A DNA stretch of 64,000 nt from Cellulomonas sp. SLBN-39 (GCF_006715865.1 NZ_VFOA01000001.1:2356001-2420000); one strand, 5' to 3'. Counted from the first letter of the stretch, positions 41,947 through 50,492 are shown. Made by a program: numbers and translations. Notes: generated by a model from the letters alone, not told the origin.

Positions 41947-41964
41947 ATAGTGGACGTCCACTAT
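41947..41964. promoter_or_regulatory. Perfect 18-bp palindrome, probable AbiEi autoregulatory operator
   Basis: ATAGTGGACGTCCACTAT lies 24 bases upstream of the antitoxin start. It is the only A/T-bounded perfect palindrome of this length in the neighbourhood. Confidence 0.65.
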
Positions 41965-42120
41965 TCATGGACAGGCGCGGTGAGGGGGCGGTCGTGACGA
42001 CGGCCGCGGGCGGGACGCGGGGCCGGTGCGCGGCTCCCGCAGGTCCCGCCCGCGGCTGTCAGGGGTGGCTGCCGTCAGCGACGGCGGCCGGGGTCGGCGC
42101 CCGCGCGGGGCGCCGACGGG

Positions 42121-43692
42121 TCACTTCGCGTAGGTCTCGACCTCGGCGACGCGCGGCGTGCCGCTGGCTCCGGTGATCTCGAAGTTGACCTTCTTCAGCG
42201 ACGTGGCGGCGAACGTGACGGTCGACGGGGTGCCGGTGCCCGAGGCGAGCACCGCGCCGGTGTCGTTGTTCACCACGCGCCACGCGGTGATCGTCCCGCC
42301 GCCCGACGCCTGCTTCACGACCACGCGCGACACCGTCTTCGCTGCGTCCCACTTGACCGAGACGCGCCCGGTCGAGGACGACGGCGACCAGTAGGTGCTG
42401 GCCGAGCCGTCCGTCACGTTGGCGTAGCTCGTGCCGGACGCGCGGCCCGACCCGTCGGCGCCGGCGCCCAGGCTGAGGTTCGCGCCCGTGGCGGGCGTCG
42501 TCGGCGCGGCGGTCGCCGTCGCGGTGGCCGTCGGCTTCGGGGTGGCCGTGGCCGTGGCGGTCGGGGTCGGTGCCGTCGTCGTCGGGCTGCACGCGCCGTT
42601 CGAGACCGCGAGGTTCTTGCCCGCACCCGCCGTCTGGCGGACCGTGGTCGGCACGCAGCTGCCGGCGTCCATCGTGTACGCGTAGGGGATCGTCACGGTG
42701 GTGGTCGACGTCGGGTTCGGGCCCGCCGGGTTGTTCTCGGCGCTCTTCGCCGTCCACGTCACGTTGTCGAAGATGTTGCCCGCGACCTGCCAGGTGCCGG
42801 CCTCCGAGGTGTAGAACGTGCCGAGCACGTCCTTCGAGTCCTCGAAGTAGTTGTTCTCCACCTTGGCCTTGGCGCCGGCGCGGGAGTTGATGCCCGACTC
42901 GTTCAGCGACACGTAGTGGTTGTTGTACATGTGCGCCACACCGCCGCGCAGCAGCGGCGCTCGCGAGTCGATGTTCTCGTACAGGTTGTGGTGGAAGGTG
43001 ATGAACGTGTTGGTGCGGTCGGTCTCCGAGGAGCCGATGAGCCCGCCGCGGCCCGAGTTGCGCAGGATCGAGTACGACAGCGTCACGTACTGCGTGTTCG
43101 CCTTCATGTCGAACAGGCCGTCGAAGCCCTCCGACTCCCCGCCCGACGCCTCCAGGGTGGCGTGGTCGACCCACACGTTGCGGACGTTCGTCTCCATCGA
43201 GATCGCGTCGCCACCGTTGGAGATCGGCGAGCCCGACTTCTTGACGTTCTTGACCGTGACGTTCTGGATGATGATGTTGCTGGACTCGCGGATGTGGATC
43301 CCGATCTCGTTGAACACCGCCGAGGTGCCCACGCCGACGATCGAGACGTTGCTGATCTGCTTGAGCTCGATCACGCCGGCCGCCGTGTTGCAGCTGCTGC
43401 CCGAGACCTTCGCGGTGTTCGCCGGGGTGATGGTCCCCGCGACCTCGATGATGATCGGCGTGCTGGCGCTGGCCCGCGAGCACAGGGCCTCGTGGATCTG
43501 CGTGCCGGTGGTCGCGCGGACCGTCTTCCCGCCGGCGCCGCCGGTGGTCCCGCCGTTCTGGGAGGCGTAGCCGGTGGCGCTGCCCGGGGCGGCCTGCGCC
43601 CCCGTGGCGACGAGCGTGCTCACGCCCACGCCGGCCACCACGGCCATCGTGGCGCCCGTCGCGAGGAGTCGCAGGGCAAGGGGTCGTCTCAT
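42121..43692 (-). CDS. Secreted PL1 pectate lyase with C-terminal discoidin-like module
   Basis: 523-aa secreted enzyme that cleaves polygalacturonate by beta-elimination. A signal peptide (1-35, ending AQAAP) is followed by the PL1 parallel beta-helix (~45-345). PL1 marks are DAISMETNVRNVWVDH (calcium site and WVDH), TFHHNLYENIDSRAPLLRGG (catalytic Arg) and AHMYNNHY. A Thr/Pro/Ala linker (~370-400) leads to a C-terminal F5/8-type C module (NVTDGSASTYWSPSS...). ATG 43692 has AAAGGTGA upstream. It stands alone, with no other pectin genes nearby. Confidence 0.92.
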   Translation of the reverse strand: MRRPLALRLLATGATMAVVAGVGVSTLVATGAQAAPGSATGYASQNGGTTGGAGGKTVRATTGTQIHEALCSRASASTPIIIEVAGTITPANTAKVSGSSCNTAAGVIELKQISNVSIVGVGTSAVFNEIGIHIRESSNIIIQNVTVKNVKKSGSPISNGGDAISMETNVRNVWVDHATLEASGGESEGFDGLFDMKANTQYVTLSYSILRNSGRGGLIGSSETDRTNTFITFHHNLYENIDSRAPLLRGGVAHMYNNHYVSLNESGINSRAGAKAKVENNYFEDSKDVLGTFYTSEAGTWQVAGNIFDNVTWTAKSAENNPAGPNPTSTTTVTIPYAYTMDAGSCVPTTVRQTAGAGKNLAVSNGACSPTTTAPTPTATATATPKPTATATATAAPTTPATGANLSLGAGADGSGRASGTSYANVTDGSASTYWSPSSSTGRVSVKWDAAKTVSRVVVKQASGGGTITAWRVVNNDTGAVLASGTGTPSTVTFAATSLKKVNFEITGASGTPRVAEVETYAK

Positions 43693-43946
43693 CTGGGTGT
43701 CACCTTTCGTCGAACGGACCACCCGGTGCGCGGGCGTCCGTGCGCGTCACGGCAGAGAGGGGATCTGCCGGCACCCGCCCCGGGTCAGTGCGACGTCCGG
43801 AAGGCGGTGGTTCGACCGTAACCGTGCACAGGCGTGCGTCGGCGGCTTTGCCGATGAGGGTCTGATGAGGGTCTGACCTGCGTCGTCGCGGTCGTGCCGC
43901 GGGCCGCCCACGCCGACCGTGCACGGGTGTGCCAGCATCGGCGCCT

Positions 43947-44168
43947 GTGGAGCTCCCTGTCGCGTGGTCGTCCCTGCTCGTCGTCGCCGGGGTCTGGAAC
44001 CTCGTCGTGTGGCCCCGGTTCCTCCAGCGGGTCGCCCAGGACCCGCGGGCGCGCGACGCGGGCGGGCGCCCCACCCGCTTCCTCGTCGTGCACGTGGTGC
44101 TGGTCGCCGTCTCGGTGGTCCTCGGCGTGGCCGTCGCCGCGCTGGGACTCCTCACGGTGACCGCCTGA
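43947..44168 (+). CDS. SCO4848 family membrane protein
   Basis: 73-aa protein with two helices and the family pattern WNLVVWPRFLQRVAQDPRA and TRFLVVHVVLVAVSVVLG. The family is widespread in actinobacteria and its function is unknown. GTG 43947 gives the expected N-terminus. It follows the divergent pectate lyase promoter region (43693-43946), which also has a 12-bp direct repeat GATGAGGGTCTG. Confidence 0.85.
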   Translation: MELPVAWSSLLVVAGVWNLVVWPRFLQRVAQDPRARDAGGRPTRFLVVHVVLVAVSVVLGVAVAALGLLTVTA

Positions 44169-44215
44169 GCGGCCTGCCGCTCGGGCGGTCAGGCCGACCG
44201 AGGGTGAACGCGGCA

Positions 44216-44255
44216 CCGGCGCCGCCCGCGAGGTCGGCCTCGCGGGCGGCGCCGG
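44216..44255. terminator. Bidirectional terminator with 18-bp stem and TCGG loop
   Basis: Perfect complementarity of 18 bp (44216-44233 with 44238-44255) closes a TCGG tetraloop, between the convergent SCO4848-type and YqeY reading frames. Confidence 0.75.
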
Positions 44256-44264
44256 TCGCGGCGG

Positions 44265-44720
44265 TCAGCCGGCCAGGGCCTGCCGGACCAGCGCCGACAG
44301 CGTGCGCCCGTCGGCGGACGTGCCCGCACGCTCGGTGGCGACCTTCATCACCGCGCCCATGTCGCGCATGCTCGTCGCGCCGACCTCGGCCACCGCGTCG
44401 CGGACCAGGGCCTCCAGCTCCGCCTCGGTCAGGCGGGCGGGCAGGTAGGTCGAGATGATCTCCGCCTCCGCGGTCTCGCGCTCGGCCCGGTCCGTCGCAC
44501 CGACCTGCGTGTACGTCTCGGCGGTGTCGCGGCGCTTCTTGACCTCGCGCGCCAGGACCTGCAGCACCTCGTCCTCGCCGAGCTCGCGCTCGACGTCACC
44601 GGCCTTCGCCTCGGTGCGCACGGCCGCGATGACCTGGCGCAGGGTGTCGCGGCGCAGCTCGTCGCGGGCCTTCATGGCGGTGGTGAGGTCGGCGGTCAGG
44701 GTGCTCAGGGTCTGGCTCAT
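44265..44720 (-). CDS. GatB/YqeY domain, possible separate product from internal ATG
   Basis: 151-aa GatB/YqeY protein (MSQTLSTLTADLTTAMKARD, KKRRDTAETYTQVGATDRAE, IISTYLPARLTEAELEAL), which in most bacteria is a free-standing protein of exactly this length, with a tRNA-amidotransferase-related helical fold and unclear function. ATG 44720 is the natural start of the family. Here it lies in the same frame as the upstream peptidase with no stop between them. The Shine-Dalgarno (GGGG at 4 bases) is weak, so either the fusion or internal initiation is possible. Confidence 0.6.
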   Translation of the reverse strand: MSQTLSTLTADLTTAMKARDELRRDTLRQVIAAVRTEAKAGDVERELGEDEVLQVLAREVKKRRDTAETYTQVGATDRAERETAEAEIISTYLPARLTEAELEALVRDAVAEVGATSMRDMGAVMKVATERAGTSADGRTLSALVRQALAG

Positions 44721-46817
44721 GGCCCCATCGTCCCCCGCGGGGGCCGCGGGCGCGGCGTCATTTCCGACAGCCGTCCCGTCCGCTGCGCCGACCTCGGCGA
44801 CGACGGCGCCCGCTGCGCCGACCTCGACCCCGGCGCCCGTCGCGGGGGCCACGGCGCGCCGGCGGCGGCGCACCACGACGACCGACGACGCCGCGGCGGC
44901 GAGGACCACGAGCAGCAGCACCAGCAGGCCGCCGTCGCGGGCGGCGCCGGACGCACCGGCGTCGGCGGCGTCGGCTGCCCGGGTGGCGCCCTCCCAGTCG
45001 CCGGCGGCGAGCGCGGTGCGGGCCGCGGCGGCGTCGCCGTCGACGTCGTGCAGCGCGAGGCCCACCACCGCCAGCGGGCCGGCGTCCGCGCGGGCGGCGT
45101 CGGCCCGGGCGACGGACCGCGCGGCGTCCCGCACGTCGGCGAGCGTGCGGTGCAGCGCGGCGAGGTCGGTGCTCGTCTCGAACGTCCGCCGCAACGCCGC
45201 CGGGGCGGTCAGGTCGATCGCGGCCAGGTCGGCGTCGAGGGCCTCCCGCGCCGACAGCAGCTTGCCGACCCGCGGGGTCAGGGCCTGCGCGTCGTCGAAC
45301 TCCCAGGCCGCCATGGCGTCCCGCAGCGCCGCCGGCGGCGCCCAGCCGGCGCCGCGCTCGACCAGCGCGGCGTACGCCTCGCGCGCCTGCGCCCGCTCGT
45401 CCAGCAGCGCCTGCTGCTCGTCGGTCACCACGAGGTCCCGGTACAGCTGCGTCGCACGGGTCGAGCCGCCGACGCCCTCGAGCAGGTCGAGGAAGCCCTG
45501 CCAGCCGATCGCGTGCGGGTGGCGCGACTCGTCCGTGGCGGCCGGGTACGTGGGGTCGCGGTCCCAGGCGGCGGCCAGCACCTGTCCGGTCGTCTCGACG
45601 CCGATCTCGTCGACGAGCGCGTGCCCGAGCCAGAACGACGCGCCGTACCCGTACTCCTCGGTCTCCTCCGCGTCGGGGGCCCCGAGGTCGACGTCCTCCC
45701 ACGCGTTCAGCGGCAGCGCGGCCGCCGACCCGGGGTCGACGGGGTCGGGCACGGGGCGGTCCATGCCGATCTCGGTCATCGTGACCGCCGCGAGCTCGTC
45801 GGCGAGGGCCTCGTTGATCCACCGGCCGTCGAACAGCTCGTGGTTGAACCACGCGTGCGACATCTCGTGCAGCACGACGTGCGCGTCGAGGGCGTCGCCG
45901 ACCTCGATGAGGGACTCCTCGTGCTGGTACCAGCCGCCGTAGCCGTACACGTACGGCGTGGAGGTCTCCCGGACGGTCAGCTGCCCGTCCGTGCCCCACG
46001 GCCGGCCGATCGTCTCGCGCAGCACCGGCAGGCCCCGCTCGACCAGGTCGGTCGTCAGGTCGAGCCACGCGGTGTCGCCCGGCCAGGCCTGCACCTTGAC
46101 GCCGATGTCGTTGAAGAACACCAGCTCCTGCGCCAGCTCGGCGTCGTCGTGCGCCACGACGTTCGCCCACCAGGTGCTGTCCTCGATCCCGTCGGCGGTC
46201 CACACCTGCGTGCCGTCGTCGTCGACCGTGCGCTCCAGGCCGTCGCCGACCACGGACGCGTCCACGCCCGCGGGGACCTCCACCCGCACCGAGCCGAGCC
46301 CGGGATCGGCCGCCGTGAACAGCGGGAACGTCGCGTACGCGGGGTTGACCTGCGCGAACGACGGGTTGCGCGGCTCCTGCGCGGGCAGGTCGTACGTGAC
46401 GCGCACCGTCCGGGTCTGCCCCGCCTGCAGGTCCGGGCGCAGGTCGACGGCCGCCCAGCGGACCACGTCGTCGCCCGGCTCCATGGTCACGGGCAGCACC
46501 GTGCCGTCGTCGGCCGTGGCCGTCACGCCCACGGCCCCGGCCATCACGGGCACCCAGTGGTCGGGGAAGTAGTACTGCGCGGACATCTCGTGCGTGATCG
46601 TCGCGACGTGCTCCACGTGCACGACCGACCCCGCCAGGTCCAGCCGGTACGTGGTGCCGTCCTCGACGCGCAGGCCCTCCGTGGCGTCGATCGCGGAGGC
46701 CGCGGTCCCCGGCACGACGACCACGAGGCCGACGACGAGGGCGCAGCCGAGGACGTGTCCCAGCATGCGGGCGGGAGCGGGTGAAGGTTGCCAGGACCGG
46801 TGTGAGGGGGCGCGCAC
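44265..46817 (-). CDS. Secreted M1-like metallopeptidase domain fused in frame to GatB/YqeY
   Basis: 850-aa open frame. A signal peptide (ending ASAID, ~residue 43) precedes an extracytoplasmic M1-like domain. The zinc motif HEMSH is at 317-321 and NE at 335-336, giving HExxH-x14-E, shorter than the x18 of M1. A transmembrane helix (LLVLLLVVLAAAASSVVVV, ~645-665) and basic stop-transfer RRRRR follow, then an alanine/valine-rich linker and a complete GatB/YqeY domain (from residue 700). No stop separates them. GTG 46817 has AGGA 7 bases upstream; ATG 46766 is possible. Topology (outside, membrane, inside) is consistent with a real fusion, but the YqeY part may also be made from its own ATG. 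Confidence 0.75.
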   Translation of the reverse strand: MRAPSHRSWQPSPAPARMLGHVLGCALVVGLVVVVPGTAASAIDATEGLRVEDGTTYRLDLAGSVVHVEHVATITHEMSAQYYFPDHWVPVMAGAVGVTATADDGTVLPVTMEPGDDVVRWAAVDLRPDLQAGQTRTVRVTYDLPAQEPRNPSFAQVNPAYATFPLFTAADPGLGSVRVEVPAGVDASVVGDGLERTVDDDGTQVWTADGIEDSTWWANVVAHDDAELAQELVFFNDIGVKVQAWPGDTAWLDLTTDLVERGLPVLRETIGRPWGTDGQLTVRETSTPYVYGYGGWYQHEESLIEVGDALDAHVVLHEMSHAWFNHELFDGRWINEALADELAAVTMTEIGMDRPVPDPVDPGSAAALPLNAWEDVDLGAPDAEETEEYGYGASFWLGHALVDEIGVETTGQVLAAAWDRDPTYPAATDESRHPHAIGWQGFLDLLEGVGGSTRATQLYRDLVVTDEQQALLDERAQAREAYAALVERGAGWAPPAALRDAMAAWEFDDAQALTPRVGKLLSAREALDADLAAIDLTAPAALRRTFETSTDLAALHRTLADVRDAARSVARADAARADAGPLAVVGLALHDVDGDAAAARTALAAGDWEGATRAADAADAGASGAARDGGLLVLLLVVLAAAASSVVVVRRRRRAVAPATGAGVEVGAAGAVVAEVGAADGTAVGNDAAPAAPAGDDGAMSQTLSTLTADLTTAMKARDELRRDTLRQVIAAVRTEAKAGDVERELGEDEVLQVLAREVKKRRDTAETYTQVGATDRAERETAEAEIISTYLPARLTEAELEALVRDAVAEVGATSMRDMGAVMKVATERAGTSADGRTLSALVRQALAG

Positions 46818-46991
46818 GGGAGCATCCTGGCATCGGCGCAGGTCCGAGGGGCGCGGTACGTCCGGAATTGCTCAGGCAAGCGATTTCACGGACGTCTGTC
46901 CAGGTCATCGAGTTGAGGATTTTCGCGAGATTCGTGGGTGGTTTCACCCAGGGGGGGTTGGCGCGCCCGACCGTGTGCCGTACGTTGATCG

Positions 46992-47076
46992 AGCACTGCG
47001 AAACGGCAAACCCATCGCGAGGTGGGGACGCAAAGCCACGGGACCCCAGAGGTCAGCCGGGCTACCGAACAGAGGG
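46992..47076 (+). ncRNA. Cyclic di-GMP-I riboswitch (GEMM-I)
   Basis: The leader carries the GEMM-I signature: GCGAAACGGCAAACC, a stem CCCAT/GTGGG capped by a GCGA tetraloop, the invariant GGGACGCAAAGCC, a second hairpin GACC-CCAGA-GGTC as tetraloop receptor, and the closing CAGCCGGGCTACCGAA. It ends 9 bases before a small ORF and about 160 bases before a FliA/WhiG-type sigma gene. By family it binds cyclic di-GMP in RNA and changes expression downstream; whether it is an on or off switch is not evident, and I see no clear terminator stem after it, so translational control is likely. Confidence 0.93.
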
Positions 47077-47084
47077 AGACTCCG

Positions 47085-47231
47085 ATGGAGCTGCACCCGG
47101 CCGCTGGCCACCCCCAGAACTCCGCGCAGAACGTCCTGCGCCCCTCCGCCGAGCGTCTGTCCGCGTGGGCCGCCATGGCCGCGTCCCGCGCCGCCGGCAC
47201 CTCGCTGCCCACGCCGAACCGCGGGGCGTGA
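47085..47231 (+). CDS. Small leader ORF after the riboswitch, 48 aa
   Basis: 48-aa product with no recognisable family, rich in alanine and serine (LSAWAAMAASRAAGTS). ATG 47085 has GGGAG 6 bases upstream, a strong ribosome site just after the riboswitch. The stop TGA (47229-47231) overlaps an in-frame GTG (47228) of the sigma gene, so translation of this ORF would be coupled to the sigma factor. It may be a true small protein or a translational relay. Confidence 0.6.
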   Translation: MELHPAAGHPQNSAQNVLRPSAERLSAWAAMAASRAAGTSLPTPNRGA

Positions 47232-47236
47232 TCGCG

Positions 47237-48118
47237 ATGACCACGACCACTGCCTCCGCCATGCCCGCAGACCTCGAGAACCTCGTCGTCACGACGATGC
47301 CCGTGGTCACGCACGAGGTGAACGCCCTGCTCAGCCGCATGCCGGCGCACGTGCAGCGGCAGGACCTCATCTCCGCCGGCCACCTGGCGCTCGTCCGGGC
47401 CGCCCGGGCGTACGACCCGTCGACGAACGTCCCGTTCGCCCGCTACGCCGCCCTGCGGGTCCGCGGCGCGCTCATCGACGAGCTCCGCTCGATGGACTGG
47501 ATCTCCCGCGGCGCCCGCACCCGGGCCAAGACGGTCGTGCAGGCCGCCGACGTCCTGTCGAGCACGCTGGGCCGCACGCCCACCCGTGAGGAGGTCGCCC
47601 AGGCCACCGGCATGGCCGTCGACCAGGTCACGGCCGCCCGCGACATCGCGCAGACCCGCCTGCTGAGCATCGACGCGATCGTCACCGAGGAGGCGTACGA
47701 CCCGGTCGACGACGCGCTCCTGCCCGAGGACGTCGCCATCCAGGGTGAGCGGCTGGAGTACCTGCGGGCCGCCGTGACGAGCCTGCCCGAGAACCTGCGG
47801 GTCGTCGTCGAGGGCCTGTTCTTCCAGGACCGCACCTGCGCCGACGTCGCCGACGAGCTCGGTGTCACGCAGTCGCGGATCAGCCAGATGCGCTCGCAGG
47901 CGCTGAGCATGCTGCGCGACGGCATGAACACGCACCTCGACCCGCACCTGGTCGAGAAGTCGGACCGCCCCGGCGGTGTCGCCGACCGTCGCCGCCAGGA
48001 GTACTTCGCCGAGGTCGCCGCCCGCGCGGCCCGTGCCGCCCGCGGCCCGCTGGTCGGCTTCGTCCCGACGCAGGCGTCGGCCGTGCGCACGACCGGGGAG
48101 CTCGTCGCCGCCGGCTGA
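47237..48118 (+). CDS. RNA polymerase sigma factor of the FliA/WhiG type
   Basis: 293-aa sigma-70 group 3 factor. Region 2 includes DLISAGHLALVRAARAYDPS and FARYAALRVRGALIDELRSM, as in FliA/WhiG. Region 3 is TREEVAQATGMAVDQVTAAR and region 4 is CADVADELGVTQSRISQMRS. A C-terminal extension of ~60 residues (Arg/Ala-rich) follows. In flagellated bacteria this type transcribes late motility genes; in streptomycetes WhiG starts sporulation and is held by a c-di-GMP-armed anti-sigma. ATG 47237 is used; GTG 47228 is equally possible and overlaps the leader ORF stop. It lies behind a c-di-GMP riboswitch. No flagellar gene is in the window. Confidence 0.9.
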   Translation: MTTTTASAMPADLENLVVTTMPVVTHEVNALLSRMPAHVQRQDLISAGHLALVRAARAYDPSTNVPFARYAALRVRGALIDELRSMDWISRGARTRAKTVVQAADVLSSTLGRTPTREEVAQATGMAVDQVTAARDIAQTRLLSIDAIVTEEAYDPVDDALLPEDVAIQGERLEYLRAAVTSLPENLRVVVEGLFFQDRTCADVADELGVTQSRISQMRSQALSMLRDGMNTHLDPHLVEKSDRPGGVADRRRQEYFAEVAARAARAARGPLVGFVPTQASAVRTTGELVAAG

Positions 48119-48131
48119 GCAGCACCCTCTC

Positions 48132-48166
48132 CCGTGGGCCCGTCGACGTCGTCGGCGGGCCCACGG
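48132..48166 (+). terminator. Terminator after the FliA-type sigma gene
   Basis: CCGTGGGCCCG (48132-48142) pairs perfectly with CGGGCCCACGG (48156-48166), 14 bases past the stop. Confidence 0.65.
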
Positions 48167-48286
48167 TCGTCCTCGGGCACCGCGGGCCGAGGACGGTCCG
48201 CGGCGGGTTTGGCAGCCGGACGTCGGGGCGGGATCCTGACGGCGGTCGCGCACCGCGCGCGCTCGTCGACCCGGAGGTCCGCCCCC

Positions 48287-50290
48287 ATGCGCCCAGCGAC
48301 GCCCGCCCCGCCGGCGGCCCGCACGTCACCGGCCCGGACGTCCGGCGGCACCTGGTCGGCGCGGGTGCTGCGCGGCGGTGCCGTCGCGGTCGCGGCCGGT
48401 GCGCTGCTCGCCCCCGGCGCCGCGGTCGCCGCGCCGCCCCTCGACCTCGTGGACGAGGTCACCGACGAGGCCGGCGTCCTCGGCGACCGCACCGACGAGG
48501 TCCGGTCCGCGGTCGACGCGCTCGCCGACCGGACGCCGTACCAGCTGTTCGTCGTCTACGTCGACACGTTCGACGACCTCGACCCGGCCGCGTGGGCCGA
48601 CGCGACCGCGCAGGCCTCGGACCTGGGCCGCGACGACGTGCTCCTCGCGGTCGCCGTGGAGTCCCGCCGCTACCAGGTGTCCGTCGACGACGCGATCGGG
48701 CTCACCGACGCCCAGCTCGACCGCGTGCAGACCGACCGCATCGAGCCCGCGCTGCGCGAGGACGACTGGGCGGGCGCCGCGGTCGCCGCCGCGCAGGGGT
48801 ACGAGGAGGAGGTCGCGGGGGAGGGACGCGCGGGCCGGGTGCTGCTCGGGATCCTCGCCGGTGCGGTCCTGGTGGCCGCTGCCGCCTGGGGGTTCGTCGC
48901 GTGGCGCCGCCGGCGCGCCGCCGCGGCCGACCTCGACGCCCTCGCGGGCCGCGCCGGGCAGGCTCTCGTCGCGGCCGACGACGCGGTGCAGGCCAGCGCC
49001 ACCGAGCTCGGGTTCGCCGACGCGCAGCTCGGACCGGACGCCGTCGGCCCGTTCGTCGCGGCCCTCGACGAGGCGCGGGCGCTGCTCGCGCAGGCGTTCG
49101 AGGCGCAGCACGGCCTGGACGACGGCGCGGACCTGCCCGACGCCGAGCGGCACGCGCGCCTGACGCGGGTGCTCGCGCTGTGCGACCAGGTCGACGACGT
49201 CCTCGACGCCCAGACCGACGCGCTCGCCCGGCTGCGCGACCTGCACGCCCGCGCCCCCCAGGTGCTCGACGAGCTCGCCGCCCGCGCCGACGCGCTCGAC
49301 GCGCGCACCGCGACCGCCCGCACCGTGCTCGACCGCATCGCCGCCCACCACGCCGCGAGCGTCGTCGCCCCGGTCGCCGACCACGCGGGCACCGCCGCCG
49401 CGCAGGTCGCGCACGCCCGCGACGCCGTCGCGCAGGGCCGTGCGGTCCTCGACGCCGACCGACCGGCGGCCGTGCTCCGCGCCGGGGACGCCGAGGGCGC
49501 GCTCGCCGGCGCCACCGCGCTGCTCGACGCGGTCGACCACCTCGCCGCCGAGCTGGCCGCCGCGCCCGCCCGCATCGACGCGGCCGTCACGTCGATCAGC
49601 TCCGACGTCGACGACGCCGCGCGCCTCGCCCCCACGGACCCGCAGGTCGGCGCTGCCGTCGCCGACGCCCGCGCAGCCGTCGCGCACGCGCAGGCGTCCC
49701 GCACCGCCGGCGACCCGCCCGCCGCCCTGCACCGGCTGGCCGACGCCGAGGCCCGGCTCGACGCGCTCCTGGCCCCCGCCCGTGCGCAGGCCGAGGCCCT
49801 GGCGCGCGCCCGGGAGCGGCTGCCCGTGCTGCTCGCGCAGGGCGACGCGTCGGCGCGCTCCGGGGCCGACCTGCTCGCCACGCAGCGGTCCGCCGTCGGT
49901 GCGGGTGCCCGCACGCGGTTCGCGGAGGGCCAGCGCCTGCTGACCGAGGCGCACGCCGCCGCACCGGTCGACCCCGTGACCGCCGCGACGCTGGCGGACC
50001 GGGCCGTGGCCCTGCTCGCCGAGGCGCACCGCGCGGCGCGCGCGGACCTCGACGCGGCCCGGCGCGCCACCGCGCCGAGCAGCGTCGGCGGCTGGTCCAC
50101 GGGTGCCACGTGGGGCGGGTCGGGGGGCGGCTGGAGCGGCGGCGGGTCGTCCCGCCGGTCCTCCGGCTCGGCGCGCCGCACGTCGAGCACGTCGCGCCGC
50201 TCGTCGTCCTCGTCGTCGCGCCGCAGCACCCCGGGCCGCAGCGCGTCGAGCCGGAGCAGCGGCCGTCGCGGCGGCGGCGGCCGTTTCTGA
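48287..50290 (+). CDS. TPM domain-containing membrane protein with long coiled coil
   Basis: 667-aa product. A signal peptide (cleaved near AAVAAPP, ~residue 48) precedes a TPM domain (50-165: DEAGVLGDRTDEVRSAVDAL, QLFVVYVDTFDDLD, DVLLAVAVESRRYQVSV), then one transmembrane helix (~187-208), ~400 residues of alanine-rich helical coiled coil, and a Ser/Gly/Arg-rich tail ending GRRGGGGRF. This layout is common in actinobacteria; the TPM fold may be a phosphatase or a chaperone-like module. ATG 48287 is used. Its unusual length is due to the coiled-coil region. Confidence 0.85.
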   Translation: MRPATPAPPAARTSPARTSGGTWSARVLRGGAVAVAAGALLAPGAAVAAPPLDLVDEVTDEAGVLGDRTDEVRSAVDALADRTPYQLFVVYVDTFDDLDPAAWADATAQASDLGRDDVLLAVAVESRRYQVSVDDAIGLTDAQLDRVQTDRIEPALREDDWAGAAVAAAQGYEEEVAGEGRAGRVLLGILAGAVLVAAAAWGFVAWRRRRAAAADLDALAGRAGQALVAADDAVQASATELGFADAQLGPDAVGPFVAALDEARALLAQAFEAQHGLDDGADLPDAERHARLTRVLALCDQVDDVLDAQTDALARLRDLHARAPQVLDELAARADALDARTATARTVLDRIAAHHAASVVAPVADHAGTAAAQVAHARDAVAQGRAVLDADRPAAVLRAGDAEGALAGATALLDAVDHLAAELAAAPARIDAAVTSISSDVDDAARLAPTDPQVGAAVADARAAVAHAQASRTAGDPPAALHRLADAEARLDALLAPARAQAEALARARERLPVLLAQGDASARSGADLLATQRSAVGAGARTRFAEGQRLLTEAHAAAPVDPVTAATLADRAVALLAEAHRAARADLDAARRATAPSSVGGWSTGATWGGSGGGWSGGGSSRRSSGSARRTSSTSRRSSSSSSRRSTPGRSASSRSSGRRGGGGRF

Positions 50291-50492
50291 CCGCCGCTCG
50301 CACGTCGACGTGCTGGGGTGACCACCGTCCTCGACGACGACGGCCTGCTGTCCCACCTGCGCACCGGCCCGCTCGTCTCCCGCGCCGGTGGGGCGACCCC
50401 GCGTGTTCACCGGGGCGTAGCGGCCGTTCACCTGGGATCGTCACCATGCGGCGGCGCACGCGGCACGTGGTCGCGGGCCGGGAGGGGTGGGC

